This document shows positions 33,785 through 45,810 of a stretch of DNA of 64,000 bases, one piece after another. The DNA lies in the NCBI GenBank assembly GCA_030544215.1, contig JARZZO010000011.1, positions 44,669,001 to 44,733,000 on the forward strand, written 5' to 3'. Every line of letters begins with the position of its first letter. The stretch's first letter is position 1. A program made the position numbers and the translations under genes. Origin of the DNA: Zantedeschia hybrid cultivar (Eukaryota > Streptophyta > Magnoliopsida > Alismatales > Araceae). The notes beneath the pieces are model-generated. The model was given only the letters and a program-made list of their open reading frames with translations, ran no database searches and was not told where the DNA came from.

Positions 33785-35364
33785 TGTTGGGATCGCTGTG
33801 TCGAGATCCGACCGAAAATGCAGCGGAATAAAATATTTCGGGATCAGATCCATCCCATTTCGATCAACAAAATAAGACCGGAGTAAATCGGATTTACCTT
33901 GCGTGGATTCGAATCCGCATTCGTTTTCCGGTTCCGTCGGAGCGATGCCGCAAACCGCGCAGGTGCCCGGCCTCTAGCGGTATCCACGCGGTTCTCCTCG
34001 CGATGGATCGTCCTTGCCTCCTCGCTCGATGTGGCGTTCGTGGATCCCGTCTGGCTATACGTAATCCGTTGCGACATGAGGATTCAGAATCTCCCGTCGG
34101 ACGGAAGGTGGAGCAGTCGGGAGTCGAAGCGGAGCCTCCAGATGGCCGCCTCGTGTCGCACGCCCAGTAGAGAGGAGAGAGAGAGAAAGAACGACGGCTA
34201 GGTTAGGATTGCTGCCGCTCGACGTAGTATCCGTTCTTTTATAATAAGTCTGTTTGCGATTTTTTGTAAAAATCCAGACTTATCCGAAATCCTGTCGGAT
34301 TATCCATCGACTTGAAAACCTTTTACGTGTGACCCTCTAGGCCCAATTACCAGTCCAGTTAATAACCCATCAAGCCCAGTAACTCTTTACGGACCCACTG
34401 AATTAATTAATATCCTTATATTTAATTAATCAGCCGAATTTAATGTCCCATAATAAATTCGGACGGGCTTCCGATCACATTGGATGCCAAGCAACATCGC
34501 GTGATCTTGGATGGCACTGGGTTTACCGCAACCCTCTATTGGAACCTTTCCGTCAACGGTTACCGCGCGGATATAATCCTTCATCCGTGCAATGTTCCCG
34601 AATCGACCTAGGGTATGGTTTACTGCTAAACCCTAGCCGGTCGATTCACTTGAATCAGATGCCGCTAATCTATATCAGATAACTCTTTATCTGATATAGA
34701 GTCCGCCCTGGCCAAGGACTTAAGCGCATCATTCCCAGAACATTCTCTCTCAAACTACCGAGAGCGGATGATCTCATATTGAACACACAATTACCTTCGA
34801 GGACATTTCCCTGAACCCGATCACTTGACTTATTGATAACCCATGGTTAAGGATTTGTTAGTCAAGGTCAAAGTTCAGAAACCTACCAACAAGATATCTT
34901 TGGCATCTCAGGTCCAAGGATCATCTACGCAACCGTGACAAAAGAATCGAGCTGGTTAACAGTGAGGTGTTTACCATCCAGCGATTCATAGTCGGATCAA
35001 TTTAGTAAACTCATTCGCCAATGAGCACCTATAGGTCCAGCATAGTGTCTCCACACAAGTGACTTATAGGATCAATCACCCTCATCATATGAGCTAAAGT
35101 AACCTATACTAGTCTATCCGGATGTTTGATATCCTTCTCAAACATCCTATAATTATGAACAATTAAGAATATGTGTTTATAAACCTTCGGTCCCGTAATT
35201 ATGATTTCATCATAATTTGAAGATTATTGCACATGTTCATAGACTTCATTGTGATACGATAGACATGGATCGAATTAATTACACACAATGAATTAATGCC
35301 ATTTATTAATAAACTGAATCAATACATAGTATCGGATTGGCTTTGAGACCATCTAATACTAACA
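33785..35364 (-). repeat. C left LTR (3' LTR in element sense)
   Basis: Starts TGTTGGGATCG and ends TACTAACA. It contains the palindrome core at 33905-33916 and the U3 hairpin at 35120-35147 (GGATGTTTGA, loop TATCCTTC, TCAAACATCC). Confidence 0.95.
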
Positions 35365-35510
35365 ATCTCCCACTTGGGCTAAAGCCAATCACTTTTATAC
35401 AGAATACCCATATTTTCTAAGTGATGCTCAAAGACATTTTGAGACAAAGGCTTTGTCAGTGGATCTGCTATGTTGTCGGCTGAAGGAACTCTTTCCACCA
35501 CAACATCTCC

Positions 35511-38500
35511 TCAAGCTATAATCTCCCTTATCAGATGAAAGCGCCGCAGATTGTGCTTTGACTTCTGATGAGACCTCAGCTCTTTCGCTTGAGCAATCGC
35601 CCCATTGTTGTCACACAGCAGTGGGACGGGACCAGATATGCTTTCTACCACACCAAGATCGCCGATGAATTTCTTCATCCATACAGCTTCCTTGGCGGCT
35701 TCAGCAGCAGCAATATACTTGGCTTCCGTTGTCGAATCAGCAGTGGTTTCCTGCTTGGAACTCTTCCAGCTCACTGCTCCCCCGTTGAGTGTGAAGACAA
35801 AACCTGATGTTGACTTGCTGTCATCAGGATCAGACTGAAAACTCAAGTCAGTATATCCTTGCAGCTTTAAGTCTCCTCCTCCATAGACTAGAAATAGATC
35901 CTTAGTCCTTCTTAAGTACTTAAGGATGCATTTTACAGCCTTCCAGTATTCATCACCTGGATCCGCCTGATGTATGTTCGTAACACTTAGAGCATATACT
36001 ACATCAGGTCTAGTACATAGCATGGCATACATGATGGAGCCTATAGCAGAAGCATAGGGGACCATATCCATCACAACCCTCTCTTCAGGTGTCTTAGGAG
36101 ACTGACCTTTAGAAAGTGAAATCCCATGTCTCATCGGTATGAGACCTCTCTTGGAATTTTCCATGCCAAACCTTTTGACAATGGTTTCTATATACATGGA
36201 TTGGGTCAAAGCAAGCATCTTCTTTAATTTATCTCTATAGATCCGTATTCCTAATACGTAAGATGCTTCTCCCAAATCTTTCATGGAGAAGTTCTTTGAC
36301 AGCCATATCTTTACCAATGACATCATTCCTACATCATTCCCAATGAGTAGGATGTCGTCAACGTAAAGAATCAGAAATGTGATTGCGCTCCCACTGTTTT
36401 TCTTATACACACATGGCTCATCTTCATTATTAATGAAGCCATAAGATTTGATCGCCTAATCAAATCTTATGTTTTAGCTTCGGGAAGCTAAGCTTGCTTC
36501 GGTCCATAAATGAACCTCTGCAACTTGCATACCATGTCTGGAGATTATTTGGATGTGAATCCTTCTGGTTGTATCATATACACTTCCTCCTCAAGGTTTC
36601 CATTGAGGAAGGCAGTCTTCACATCCATCTGCCAAATTTCATAATCATGGTAGGTAGCAATGGCGAGAAGAATTCTGATAGACTTAATCATGGCAACAGG
36701 TGAAAAGGTTTCGTCATAGTCAACACCTTGTCTTTGACGATAGCCTTTCGCCACTAATCTTGCTTTATAAGTCTCAATACATCCATATGCACCGATCTTT
36801 CTTTTAAAGATCCATTTGCAGCCAATAGGTACTATACCATCGGGTAAATCTTCCAAGTTCCAAACTTGGTTGATGTACATGGACTGTATTTCAGAATTCA
36901 TAGTTTCCCGCCATTTCCCGGCCTCTGGACTTTCAATGGCCTCCTGGTAAGTCTTAGGATCATCATCCTCATTAAATAGAGTATCCTTGAACTATCCAAA
37001 TTAATATGTCCCACATATCTTTCTGGTAGTTTAGGTACTCTTTCAGACCTACGAGGTTCCTGTGTATTATTTTGAACAGGTTCAGAAACTAATAGTTCAT
37101 CTGATGAACCATTACCAGTTTGTGGGTTTGAAATTTCTTCCAGAGTTACTTTACTCCCACTGTCCTTCTAGAGAATATAATCTTCTTCCAGAAAGATAGC
37201 TCTCCTGGCCACAAACACCTTTTGTTCACCAGGATGATAAAAGTAATATCCATAAGTTTCCTTCGGATATCCCACAAATCTACATTTGTCAGTTTTGGAC
37301 TCCAGCTTATCTGCGTCATGTCTTTTAACATGAGCAGGACATCTCTAGACTTTAACATGTTTAAGGTCTGGTTTCCTCCCATTCTATTTCTCATATGGAG
37401 TAGTTTCAACAGATTTGCTGGATACCTTGTTCAGGATATACATAGCCGAGCTAAGTGCATATCCCCATAAGGACACTGGCAATTTGGACATGCCTATCAT
37501 GGATCGCACCATTTCCATTAATGTGCGATTTCTCCTTTCTGATACACCATTTATCTGAGGTGTATAAGGAAGTGTAAGCTGAGAAAGGATACCATTATCC
37601 TTTAAGTATTTAATGAACTCTGTACTTAAGTATTCACCACCTCGATCGGATCAGATGGTTTTTATACTCTTTCCAGTTTGTTTCTCTAATACATTCTTAA
37701 ATTCACTGAATTTCTCAAAGACTTCATATTTATACTTCAATAAGTATATGTATTCAAACCTTGAGTGATCATCAGTGAATGTAATGAAGTATGAGAAACC
37801 ACAAATGGCTTGGGTAGACATAGGACCACATATATCTGAATGTATAAGTTCTAATATGTCTTTGGCTCGTTCTCCAGTTCCATTAAATGGAGACTTAGCC
37901 ATTTTACCCATTAAACATGACTCACAGGTTGCATATAATTCATAATCAAATAGATCTAAATATCCATCTTTATGTATCCTTTGGAGTTTGTTTTCACCAA
38001 TGTGTCCAAGCCTACAATGCCATAAGTAGGCTTAATTCATTTCATACTTCTTTTAATTGAAGAACCGATGTGTAAATTTTCATGAGACACATTTAATAGA
38101 TACAAACCATTGGATAAAATAGAAGAAGCTATTAATTTATTTCAAAAATAAATTGAACAACTATTGTTCCCAAATTGAATCCAATTCTATCTAAACATGA
38201 AATAGAAACAATGTTTCTTATTATGTTAGGTACATAATAACAATCATCTAATGTAAAAGTGTCTCCGGATGGTAGCTTGAGCTTTACTGTCCCCACAGCG
38301 ATCGCCGCAACTCTTGCGCCGTTACCTAGCCTCAGCTCCACCTCGCCGGTCCTCAGCTTATGTCTTCTTGTCAGTATCTGCACAGAATTGCAGATATGAG
38401 ATACACATCTAGTATCTAATACCCATGATGTACAATCTCTTATTGACTAGTTTACATCTATCATATGGATACCTGAAGCGTCTTGCTGCTTCACAGTTCC

Positions 38501-39289
38501 TTGAGCCTTGTCCTTGAGGTATTCCTTGCAATTCCTCTTCTAGTGGTCCTTCTGGTGACAGTAGAAGCAATCACCTTTCTTAGCACTCTTACCTTTGTCT
38601 TTCTTGACAACCTTTTGCTTTTTCTGAACCTTGTTCTTACCTTTCCGAAAGGCTTGGACTGCAAGTCCCTTTCTGTTGGTTCTACCAACCATGAGGATTT
38701 GGGGTTTATCTGCAGTCTTCAACATGTTCAGTAGCTCAGCCAAGGTGGTCTGGATCTTGTTCATGTTAAAGTTAACAATGAACTGAGCATATGATTGTGG
38801 AAGGGAAGATAACACGAGGTCAGTATGCATCTCCTTAGGAAGTGTAACCCCAAGAGCATCTAGCCTCTCCACCCATTCTATCATCTTCAATACATGAGTC
38901 TGTACTGAAGTTCCCTCTGCCATCTGAGCCTTGAACAGATTCTTAGATATCTCATATCGTTCGATTCTGCTCTGCTCACCAAACAGCTCCTTCAAATAGA
39001 GCATGATGGATCTAGCATCTATCTCCTCATGTTGCCTCTGCAACTCATTGCTCATAGAGGCTAACATGTAGCATTGGGTCAAGGTGGAGTCTTCCTTCCA
39101 CTTTTCATATGCAATCATTTACTCCTCTGGAGAATCTAATGCTGGTTCAGTAGGAGGTTCATTATCCAAGACGTAGGCAATCTGCTCAGACCTGAGGACA
39201 ATCTTCAGGTTCTTGAGCCAGTCCGAGTAGTTAGTGCCTGTCAAACGATTGGCATCAAGTATGCCACGCAACGGGTTGTGGTGCGACAT
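35511..39289 (-). pseudogene. C gag-protease-integrase-RT-RNase H relic
   Basis: Gag starts at 39289 (MSHHNPLRGILDA). A TAA at 39119-39121 precedes a 192-residue Gag core (MIAYEKWKEDSTLTQCYMLASMSNELQ .. LPQSYAQFIVNFN), ending at a stop that replaces Trp in the zinc knuckle (CFYCHQKDH). The protease motif is altered (DTG to DTR). Integrase fragments include GKMAKSPFNGTGERAKDILELIHSDICGP. RT and RNase H are split at about 36480, but the 35511-36410 part keeps an intact LYVDDILLIGND and ADSTTEAKYIAA. Several frameshifts. It is the most complete copia Gag in the window and so the best reference for the A/B deletion. Confidence 0.92.
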
Positions 39290-39470
39290 TTTAGCCTACA
39301 GGAGATAATCAAATTAAAATTAACAGACTATCAGTTTAGTTAAAACAAGATATGGACTTTGTTTATCTAGTTTTATTCCCACTAATTTTCGTCGGACTGT
39401 ATAACCTTCAAATATATAGAACGGGAGACGCCGACTGTCTCCTAGTAGAGATCAGAATCTCCAAGCATCA

Positions 39471-39788
39471 CAGCATGACCTCGGGTAAACACATAGTATC
39501 ATACTGTTATCTCAGAGCAATTATTTCATGATAATTGCAACTCCTTGCAATATCCGATCATACTTCGGCTCCCAGGTTTAATGGTCCTGGGTAAACACAG
39601 TAGACCATTATTCCCAGTCTAAGCTTTACCACCAATACGTGACAGAGTAGAATAGAAATATAGTTCCCAGGTAAACACGTAGACAACTATATCGTTCCTC
39701 TACTCTTATCCATAGGCATCTAATGCCATGATCAACAGTCCTCTCAATAGACAATGGCAAACCTCGGGTAAACACATAGTATTTGCCA
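39471..39788. repeat. Four constant-loop hairpins in the C leader
   Basis: Stems CAGcATGA/TCATaCTG (39471-39478, 39499-39506), TAATGGTC/GACCATTA (39579-39586, 39603-39610), ATATAGTT/AACTATAT (39658-39665, 39685-39692) and TGGCAAA/TTTGCCA (39755-39761, 39782-39788). All four loops share a GGTAAACAC core. The first and fourth are identical (CCTCGGGTAAACACATAGTA). The position relative to gag matches A and B, but the loop family is different. Confidence 0.92.
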
Positions 39789-40034
39789 CTGATGTATTAA
39801 GTTCTATTAATCATATCGATGGAGAGCCACGCAATGCATTCTCAATGACTCGCGTTACGGCTTAGAATTTGAAACAAAGGTTTTATTTTAATTAATTTGG
39901 TCTCATCCTAGGCGATAGTATTAGATATATCGAATATATATTTATACTAATAACCTAGCTAATTTGATTCACAATCAAAGTAAAAACACACACATCACAT
40001 ACATGTCATTAGTGTGGTCATGGACGGCACTGCG

Positions 40035-40060
40035 GTTTGACTTGAGCCAGACAGTCAAAC
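40035..40060. repeat. Leader hairpin with GAGC loop (C copy)
   Basis: GTTTGACT and AGTCAAAC around TGAGCCAGAC, the counterpart of 18300-18324 in A. Confidence 0.78.
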
Positions 40061-40589
40061 ACGCGCACACACACACAATATAATAGTTTATATCATGAGT
40101 CTGCAAACCCATAGATTCAATGAACTTCTTCATATTCATCTGGTCGCAGTTGAGGATCATCCTCGCTCCATGCACAACCGCCTCGATCAAATTACATCAT
40201 AAATTCATAATTACATGATAATTTAAAAGAGGAAGCCTTATGACGAGTACATCAAGGAGGGAGGTAGAAACACAATAGAATATGAGAGGGAGAGGTTCGC
40301 AGACCTCTATTTATTAATAAATAATAAACCACACAATCACATTCCACATCCACAATTAATGCTCGTCCATGACCACCATGTGTTTTATTTAAACAAACCG
40401 CACATGAAATGTACATCAAATGGCTAAAGAAAAGTTTTCGAAAATAAATAATAATTTTGATTTCATAAACCAGGGATCAAACAAAATTTTGGAGAATTTA
40501 GAATTTTCGAAAATATTTTTTATTAAGTCTAAGCATACTAATTTAAATCATAATTTAAATAAGCAAACTAATGCACATCGAATGTGAAT

Positions 40590-40855
40590 TACTGAAAATA
40601 ATGATCTAAGAATATTCCATGCATCATTTGAACACTTCAAATAATTGGGGTCAATCTAACAATTAGATCATATAAGGTTTAATCTAACATTTAGAATAAA
40701 TTAATTAAATTAACAACTTTTGTTAATTAATTAATCAAAACAAAATAAACCTTAAATAGGACCCAATTAAAAAATTGAATTTATAACAAAAAGTAAAATC
40801 ATATTTTACAATTAATTATCAAATCAATTAACAATTTTAATTAATAAAAAAAAAA
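40590..40855. repeat. Short AT-rich hairpin block in the C leader
   Basis: A much shorter counterpart of the A/B chain. 40654-40668 is ATCTAA, CAA, TTAGAT, and a TTAACAACTTTTGTTAA-type unit lies near 40714-40730. Confidence 0.65.
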
Positions 40856-40859
40856 AACA

Positions 40860-41220
40860 ATTGGGCCCATAAAGGGCTCAGCCCAGCTGAGCCCCTTGCT
40901 AGAGCCAGGGCCGAGCCAGGGCTCAGCCAGGGGCCCGGACCCAGGCCCGCAGGCCTCGTCCGACCTCTGGCTGGCCCTGGCTCGGACCCCTGGCCCGGGC
41001 CAGGGTCCAGCCGGGCCGGCCCGGACGGCGGCTAGGGAAACCTTAGCCGCCCGGCCGGGCTGCCCAAGGGTTCCCTGCGTTGCAGGGAACCCGACGGCGC
41101 TCCCCCCCTTTTGGGGTCTTCTCTGGCGCCGGTCTCGGCGACGAGCGGGCACCGGCCCCCAACCGCCAGCGACGGCGACCTTGTCGGCGACGACCAGCCA
41201 CCGACGATGGCCTGAGGGTG
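40860..41220. other. GC-rich island in the C leader
   Basis: GC-rich block with GGGCTCAGCCC, GAGCCAGGG and GGCCCGG words right after an A11 run (40846-40857 region). Overlapping low-complexity frames only, so no gene is called. Confidence 0.7.
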
Positions 41221-41604
41221 GCTCAAAATCGGATTTTTATGCCTCCCTTTTTCTCCCCAAATTTCAAGTTCAAAAATCCAAAACGAAGAAGAAACAACCA
41301 TGGCCAGCGATCCAAAAACTCCAAAACACCGACAACAACCTATTGCCAAGGAGTGGAAGATCTTAGATCTTGGGAAAATACCCTTTGGATCCGATTGAAA
41401 CGCCAAGAACGAGGCGTTTTTCGTCCAACGAAGAACATAACGAAATAACCCCAAAAAAATTATTTTCTTTGATTTATAATTGCGATCTAATCTCAACGAT
41501 CATCTCATGAACATAAATCTTTCAAGAAAATAATTACTAGCATGGATTTAATTCAAAAATCAAGATTTCATAAGCCGAAACGGCGAAAACATAGTGATAA
41601 CCTG

Positions 41605-41616
41605 GCTCTGATACCA
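41605..41616 (-). other. C primer binding site (tRNA-iMet type)
   Basis: The minus strand reads TGGTATCAGAGC; exact. Confidence 0.95.
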
Positions 41617-41617
41617 C

Positions 41618-43185
41618 TGTTGGGATCGCTGTGTCGGGATCTGACCGAAAATGCTGTGGAATAAAATATTCCGGGATCGGATCCATCTCATTTCAATCAA
41701 CAAAATAAGACCAGAGTAAATCGGATTTACCTTGCGTAGATTCGAATCCACGTTTGTTTTTCGGTTCCGTTGGAGCGATGCCGCAAGCCGCGTAGGTGCC
41801 CGGCCTCTAGCGGTATCCACGCGATGGATTGTCCTCGCCTCCTCGCTCGATGTGGCGTTCATGGATCCCGTTTGGCTGCGCCTAATCCGCAGCGACATGT
41901 GGATTCGGAATCTTCCGTTGGACGGAAGGTGAAGCAGTCGGGAGTCGAAGCGGAGCCTCCATATGGCCGCCTCGTGTCGCACGCCCAGTAGAGAGGAGAG
42001 AGAGAGAAAGAACGACGGCTAGGTCAGGGTTGCTGCCCCCCGACGTAGTATCCGTTCTTTTATAATAAGTCTGTTTGCGATTTTTTGTAAAAATCCAAAC
42101 TTATCCGAAATCCTGTCATATTATCCATCGACTTGAAAACCTTTTGCGTGTGACCCTCTAGGCCCAATTACCAGTCCAGTTAATAACCCATCAAGCCCAG
42201 TAACTCTTTACGGACCCACTAAATTAATTAATATCCTTATATTTAATTAATCAGCCGAATTTAATGTCCCATAATAAATTCGGACGGGCTTCCGATCACG
42301 TTGGATGCCAAGCAACATCACGTGATCTTGGATGGCACTGGGGTTATCGCAACCCTCTATTGGAACCTTTCCGTCAACAGTTACCGCGCTGATATAATCC
42401 TTCATCCGTGCAATGTTCCCGAATCGACCTAGGGTATGGTTTACTGCTAAACCCTAGCCGGTCGATTCACTTGAATCAGATGCCGCTAATCTATATCAGA
42501 TAACTCTTTATCTGATACAGAGTCCGCCCTGGCCAGGGACTTAAGCGCATCATTCCCAGAATATTCTCTCTCAAACTACCGAGAGCGGATGATCTCATAT
42601 TGAACACACAATTACCTTCGAGGACATTTTCCTGAACCTGATCACTTGACTTATTGATAACCCATGGTTAAGGATTCGTTAGTCAAGGTCAAAGTTTAGA
42701 AACCTACCAACATGATATCTTTGGCGTCTCAGGTCCAAGGATCATCTACGCAACCGTGGGAAAAGAATCGAGCTGGTTAACAGTGAGGTGTTTACCATCC
42801 AGCGATTCATAGTCGGATCAGTTTAGTGAACTCATTCGCCAATGAGCACCTATAGGTCCAGCATAGTGTCTCCACACAAGTGACTTATAGGATCAGTCAC
42901 CCTCATCATATGAGCTGAAGTAACCTATACTAGTCTATCCGGATGTTTGATGTCCTTCTCAAATATCCTATGATTAGGAACAATTAAGAATATATGTTTA
43001 TAAACCTTCGGTCCCGTAATTATGATCTCATCATAATCTGAAGATTATTGCACATTTTCATAGACTTCATTGTGATACGATAGACATGGATCGAATTAAT
43101 TACACACAATGAATTAATGCCATTAATTAATAAACTAAATCAATACATAGTATTGGATTAGGTTTGAGACCATCTAATACTAACA
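41618..43185 (-). repeat. C right LTR (5' LTR in element sense)
   Basis: TG..CA ends. Matches 33785-35364 with scattered changes and a small deletion near 41823. Confidence 0.95.
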
Positions 43186-43190
43186 GAGTC
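43186..43190. repeat. Target-site duplication of C, right copy (GAGTC)
   Basis: Exact match to 33780-33784. G gag resumes after it. Confidence 0.95.
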
Positions 43191-44334
43191 AACAACTGCA
43201 GTATAATGGGTAGAGGCCGCCGAACCAAAAGGGTTTCAGGCCACCCCGGCAGTCATATCAGCCAGCTTTTAACCAGCCTCGCCCGCAACCAGCATACAAC
43301 CAGGTTCCCCCTCCAAATGACTATTCTCAACAGAGGAAGCCACTAGGTCTGAAGAGGGCATCCTATCCACCACTTCCTGAAACATTGTTCGACATATTCA
43401 ATGCCCTCATGGCAGTGAATGCTTTGTCACTACCCAAAGAGAGGACTGTGTGGCCCCAAAATGCTGATGCTTCCCGGTATTGTGTGTTTCATAGACAACA
43501 GGGGCACACTGTGGATGCTTGTTTCTAATTCAGCGACTACATCCATACACCCATGACCTCAATGACCAAGGGGGCATAGACTGGGAAGAAATGAGAAAGT
43601 TCATAACCGCCTTGAAGGTGAGAAGACCACAGCAACAGCAACAGCAACCACAGCAGCAACCGCAACAAGCTCAGAAGGCACCAATCCAGCGGGCAGCACC
43701 TTCGCAGAATATAGGAACTGTACAAAACCCGCTGCTAGAGCACCATAATCAAATTTCCCCGATCCTCATGAATAGCCAATCTGAGGCTGATAGGGGACAA
43801 CAGTGGACGGTCGAAGAATCCTTGTCTATCTATTCTATAGGCCACAGCCAAAACACTGCCGTATCGTCACCCCGCCGCATTATCCGCATCCCCAGGCCTT
43901 CACCAGTTCCACCACACCCCGCACCTACCACCCCCACTCCACCACCCACCTTCCTTAAACCCACCACCACCATGCCACCACCATTAAATAACCCTCCACC
44001 CGTCTACGAACCCATCATGTCATCCAAACCACTACTACGCATTCCATTCCCAACATTACCATCAACTACCTACCATAACGCCATCCAACCTACCAAACCC
44101 CTCATCCGCATCACCCAATCACCCACCACACCAAGCCAACCCCTCATGCCTTCCAAACCCCTCATTAACCCGGAAGTTCTCAAGATATCGCCTGTACCCT
44201 CCATTGTTGAGCTCCGGAGAGGTAGGATCTTTAATAAGGTGTTCCTACAGTCTGCTATTCAGGAGGGTCCGTCACGAGCAGTTGATGAAGTGCAGAACGA
44301 AGAGAGTGCACCACCACCCAATATGATTTGCTGA
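43191..44334 (+). pseudogene. G gag C-terminus: zinc motif and Q/P-rich tail
   Basis: Reading on from C, the frame shows LPETLFDIFNALMAVNAL, then SRYCVFHRQQGHTVDACF near 43470-43525. This is a CX2HX4HX4C variant of the retroviral zinc knuckle known from Tat/Ogre elements. A stop follows (TAA in place of Gln at about 43527), and a shifted frame (43519-44334) encodes a glutamine-rich run (43630-43680) and a long proline-rich region ending VEEVQNEESAPPP-like. It is a degraded structural protein with a spacer region. Confidence 0.8.
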
Positions 44335-44995
44335 AACATCTAGACAAAACACCGGGATGCATCTTCGTGCTTGAGTTGATTAAGAGGTCCAAGACCCATC
44401 AAGAAGCCCTGATGGAGTATTTACAAAGGGTAATAGTCAATAAAGATGTGCCGGTAGAGAAGATCACTGCCTTGCTAGTGCCACTGGGGGATCAGCCCTC
44501 TATCTCTTTCCATTCATCTGAGCTGGCACCCCTGGCAGTGCGGGGTATGGCCTTGAGCATTACTGTCAACATCTATAAGAAGGCTGTAGACGCCAGTCTA
44601 GTGGACATTGGGGCCTCTATCAATGTGTTTCCATCCGCTCACCATTAGGCATGGTTTATTTGAAAGTTGAACTGGGCCCAGTCTGCCATCTGGAAGTTGA
44701 GTTTCACATTCTTGAAATTGATCCTTCACTGAAAGGCGGTCGTCCTTATATTAAATTACTCGAGGCTATCTCATCTACAAATCATCAATGCCTCAAGTTT
44801 CCTTACAAAGGACGGGTCATCAAAGTCACGAGTATGCCCATTCTTGCCGCAGCTCATTCTTTGAACGTAAATCCTCCTCCAATTCCTTCATATGTTCAAA
44901 AACCCATTATGCCTGTCTTACAAACTTACCTTCCCTCAGCTGACCCACTAAAATCCACTATACCTTCATCCTATTCGATTCGTGCTGTAAAATAG
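44328..44995 (+). pseudogene. G aspartic protease (degraded)
   Basis: MLKHLDKTPGCIFVLELIKRSKTHQEALMEYLQRV is followed by the protease active-site region VDASLVDIGASINVFP, where the expected D-T/N-G triad reads DIG. A frame change at 44648-44651 leads to the C-terminal half with VEFHILEIDPSLKGGRPYIKLLEAISSTNHQCLKFPYKGRV, which matches the GRPWIH..GAVPSSLHQKVKF pattern of Tat/Ogre proteases. Degraded by the shift and the altered active site. Confidence 0.82.
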
Positions 44996-45004
44996 GGGAA
45001 GTTC

Positions 45005-45277
45005 ATGAGTACCCCTGGTTGGAATATAATGATGAAGATCGGGTATCAACCTGGAAAAGGTCTGGGTACGCAGTTGCAAGGCAGAACCAAGCCGATAAAA
45101 GATGACAGAAGAATATCGGGGAACGGTCTGGGCTATAGGCCAGAGAAGGTAAGGCACATGATTATACAACAACAGGAAGGTGAAGATGGTCAGAAGGTGT
45201 GGAAGACTATGGTAACACCCTGCAAGGAGAATCGGGACACCCTGACCTGTCTACACATTTTGTCAAAGCGCCCGTGA
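45005..45277 (+). pseudogene. G G-patch domain segment
   Basis: TPGWNIMMKIGYQPGKGLGTQLQGRTKPI has the spacing of a glycine-rich G-patch (GxxxMxKxGYxPGxGLG), an RNA-associated motif. It is followed by a second ISGNGLGYRPEK glycine motif. Tat/Ogre-type elements are known to carry such motifs after the protease. The frame ends at 45277 and the next segment is in another register. Confidence 0.8.
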
Positions 45278-45810
45278 TCCGACATGACAGTGATAATACT
45301 GTGGTGATAACCTCCCACTTTGACTTGCATGATATCTATGGGAGGGAGCTGGCCAGACATTGCACACCACTGCTCACGTACCAATCTTTGGAGGCTCTGC
45401 AGCCTATAAAAAGGAGAAAGTTTCAAGACCCAGAGTGCGAGTGGTACAGATGGTTTGATACCTGGGATTTGTACGTAGTTTTGAACAGGTTGTTTCTGCA
45501 TCCTGCTGAACCACAGTGGCCACCGTTGATAGATGAACTGATTGAGAGGCCTGTGGCCATCTTTGACAAAAGGATTCTGCTGAATGATGGAACAGATGAA
45601 GGGGAACCAGATGTCCCCCATGAAGCTGGGCAAACTACTGATTACCTTTGGAGAGGTGCTTATCCATCACATGTTTTTGCTATCCATACTCTATTACGCA
45701 CTCTACAGCTGACCCCGACTTGGTCGAGGGTCATTACTGAAGATATACCCCGGGGACCACCCAATATCATCACCCTGTCCCCTCGGGACTTTCTTCCTCG
45801 GATTCCTCAC
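45199..45810 (+). pseudogene. G protease-RT linker region
   Basis: Open frame continuing to the D insertion (ARHCTPLLTYQSLEALQP .. SRVITEDIPRGPPNIITLSPRDFLPRIPH). I recognise no domain. In Tat/Ogre elements a long poorly conserved linker lies between protease and RT. Residues past 45810 in this frame belong to the D LTR. Confidence 0.6.
45806..45810. repeat. Probable target-site duplication of D, left copy (CTCAC)
   Basis: Abuts TGTTGGGATCC of D. The right partner at 61915-61919 is CTCTC, one mismatch. Confidence 0.65.

Larger units (their letters stand above)
33785..43185 (-). mobile_element. C: Ty1/copia element inserted in G gag
   Basis: LTRs 33785-35364 and 41618-43185 with TSD GAGTC, polypurine tract at 35365 and an exact primer site at 41605-41616. 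Unlike A and B it keeps the Gag core. The LTR sequence is clearly different from A/B but shares the palindrome core, the U3 hairpin position and several blocks such as GTGTGACCCTCTAGGCCCAA. Confidence 0.95.

Noticed and set aside
43537..43725. Leucine-rich minus-strand frame that looks like a membrane segment
   Set aside because: It is the antisense of the CAG/CAA glutamine-rich tract of G gag.
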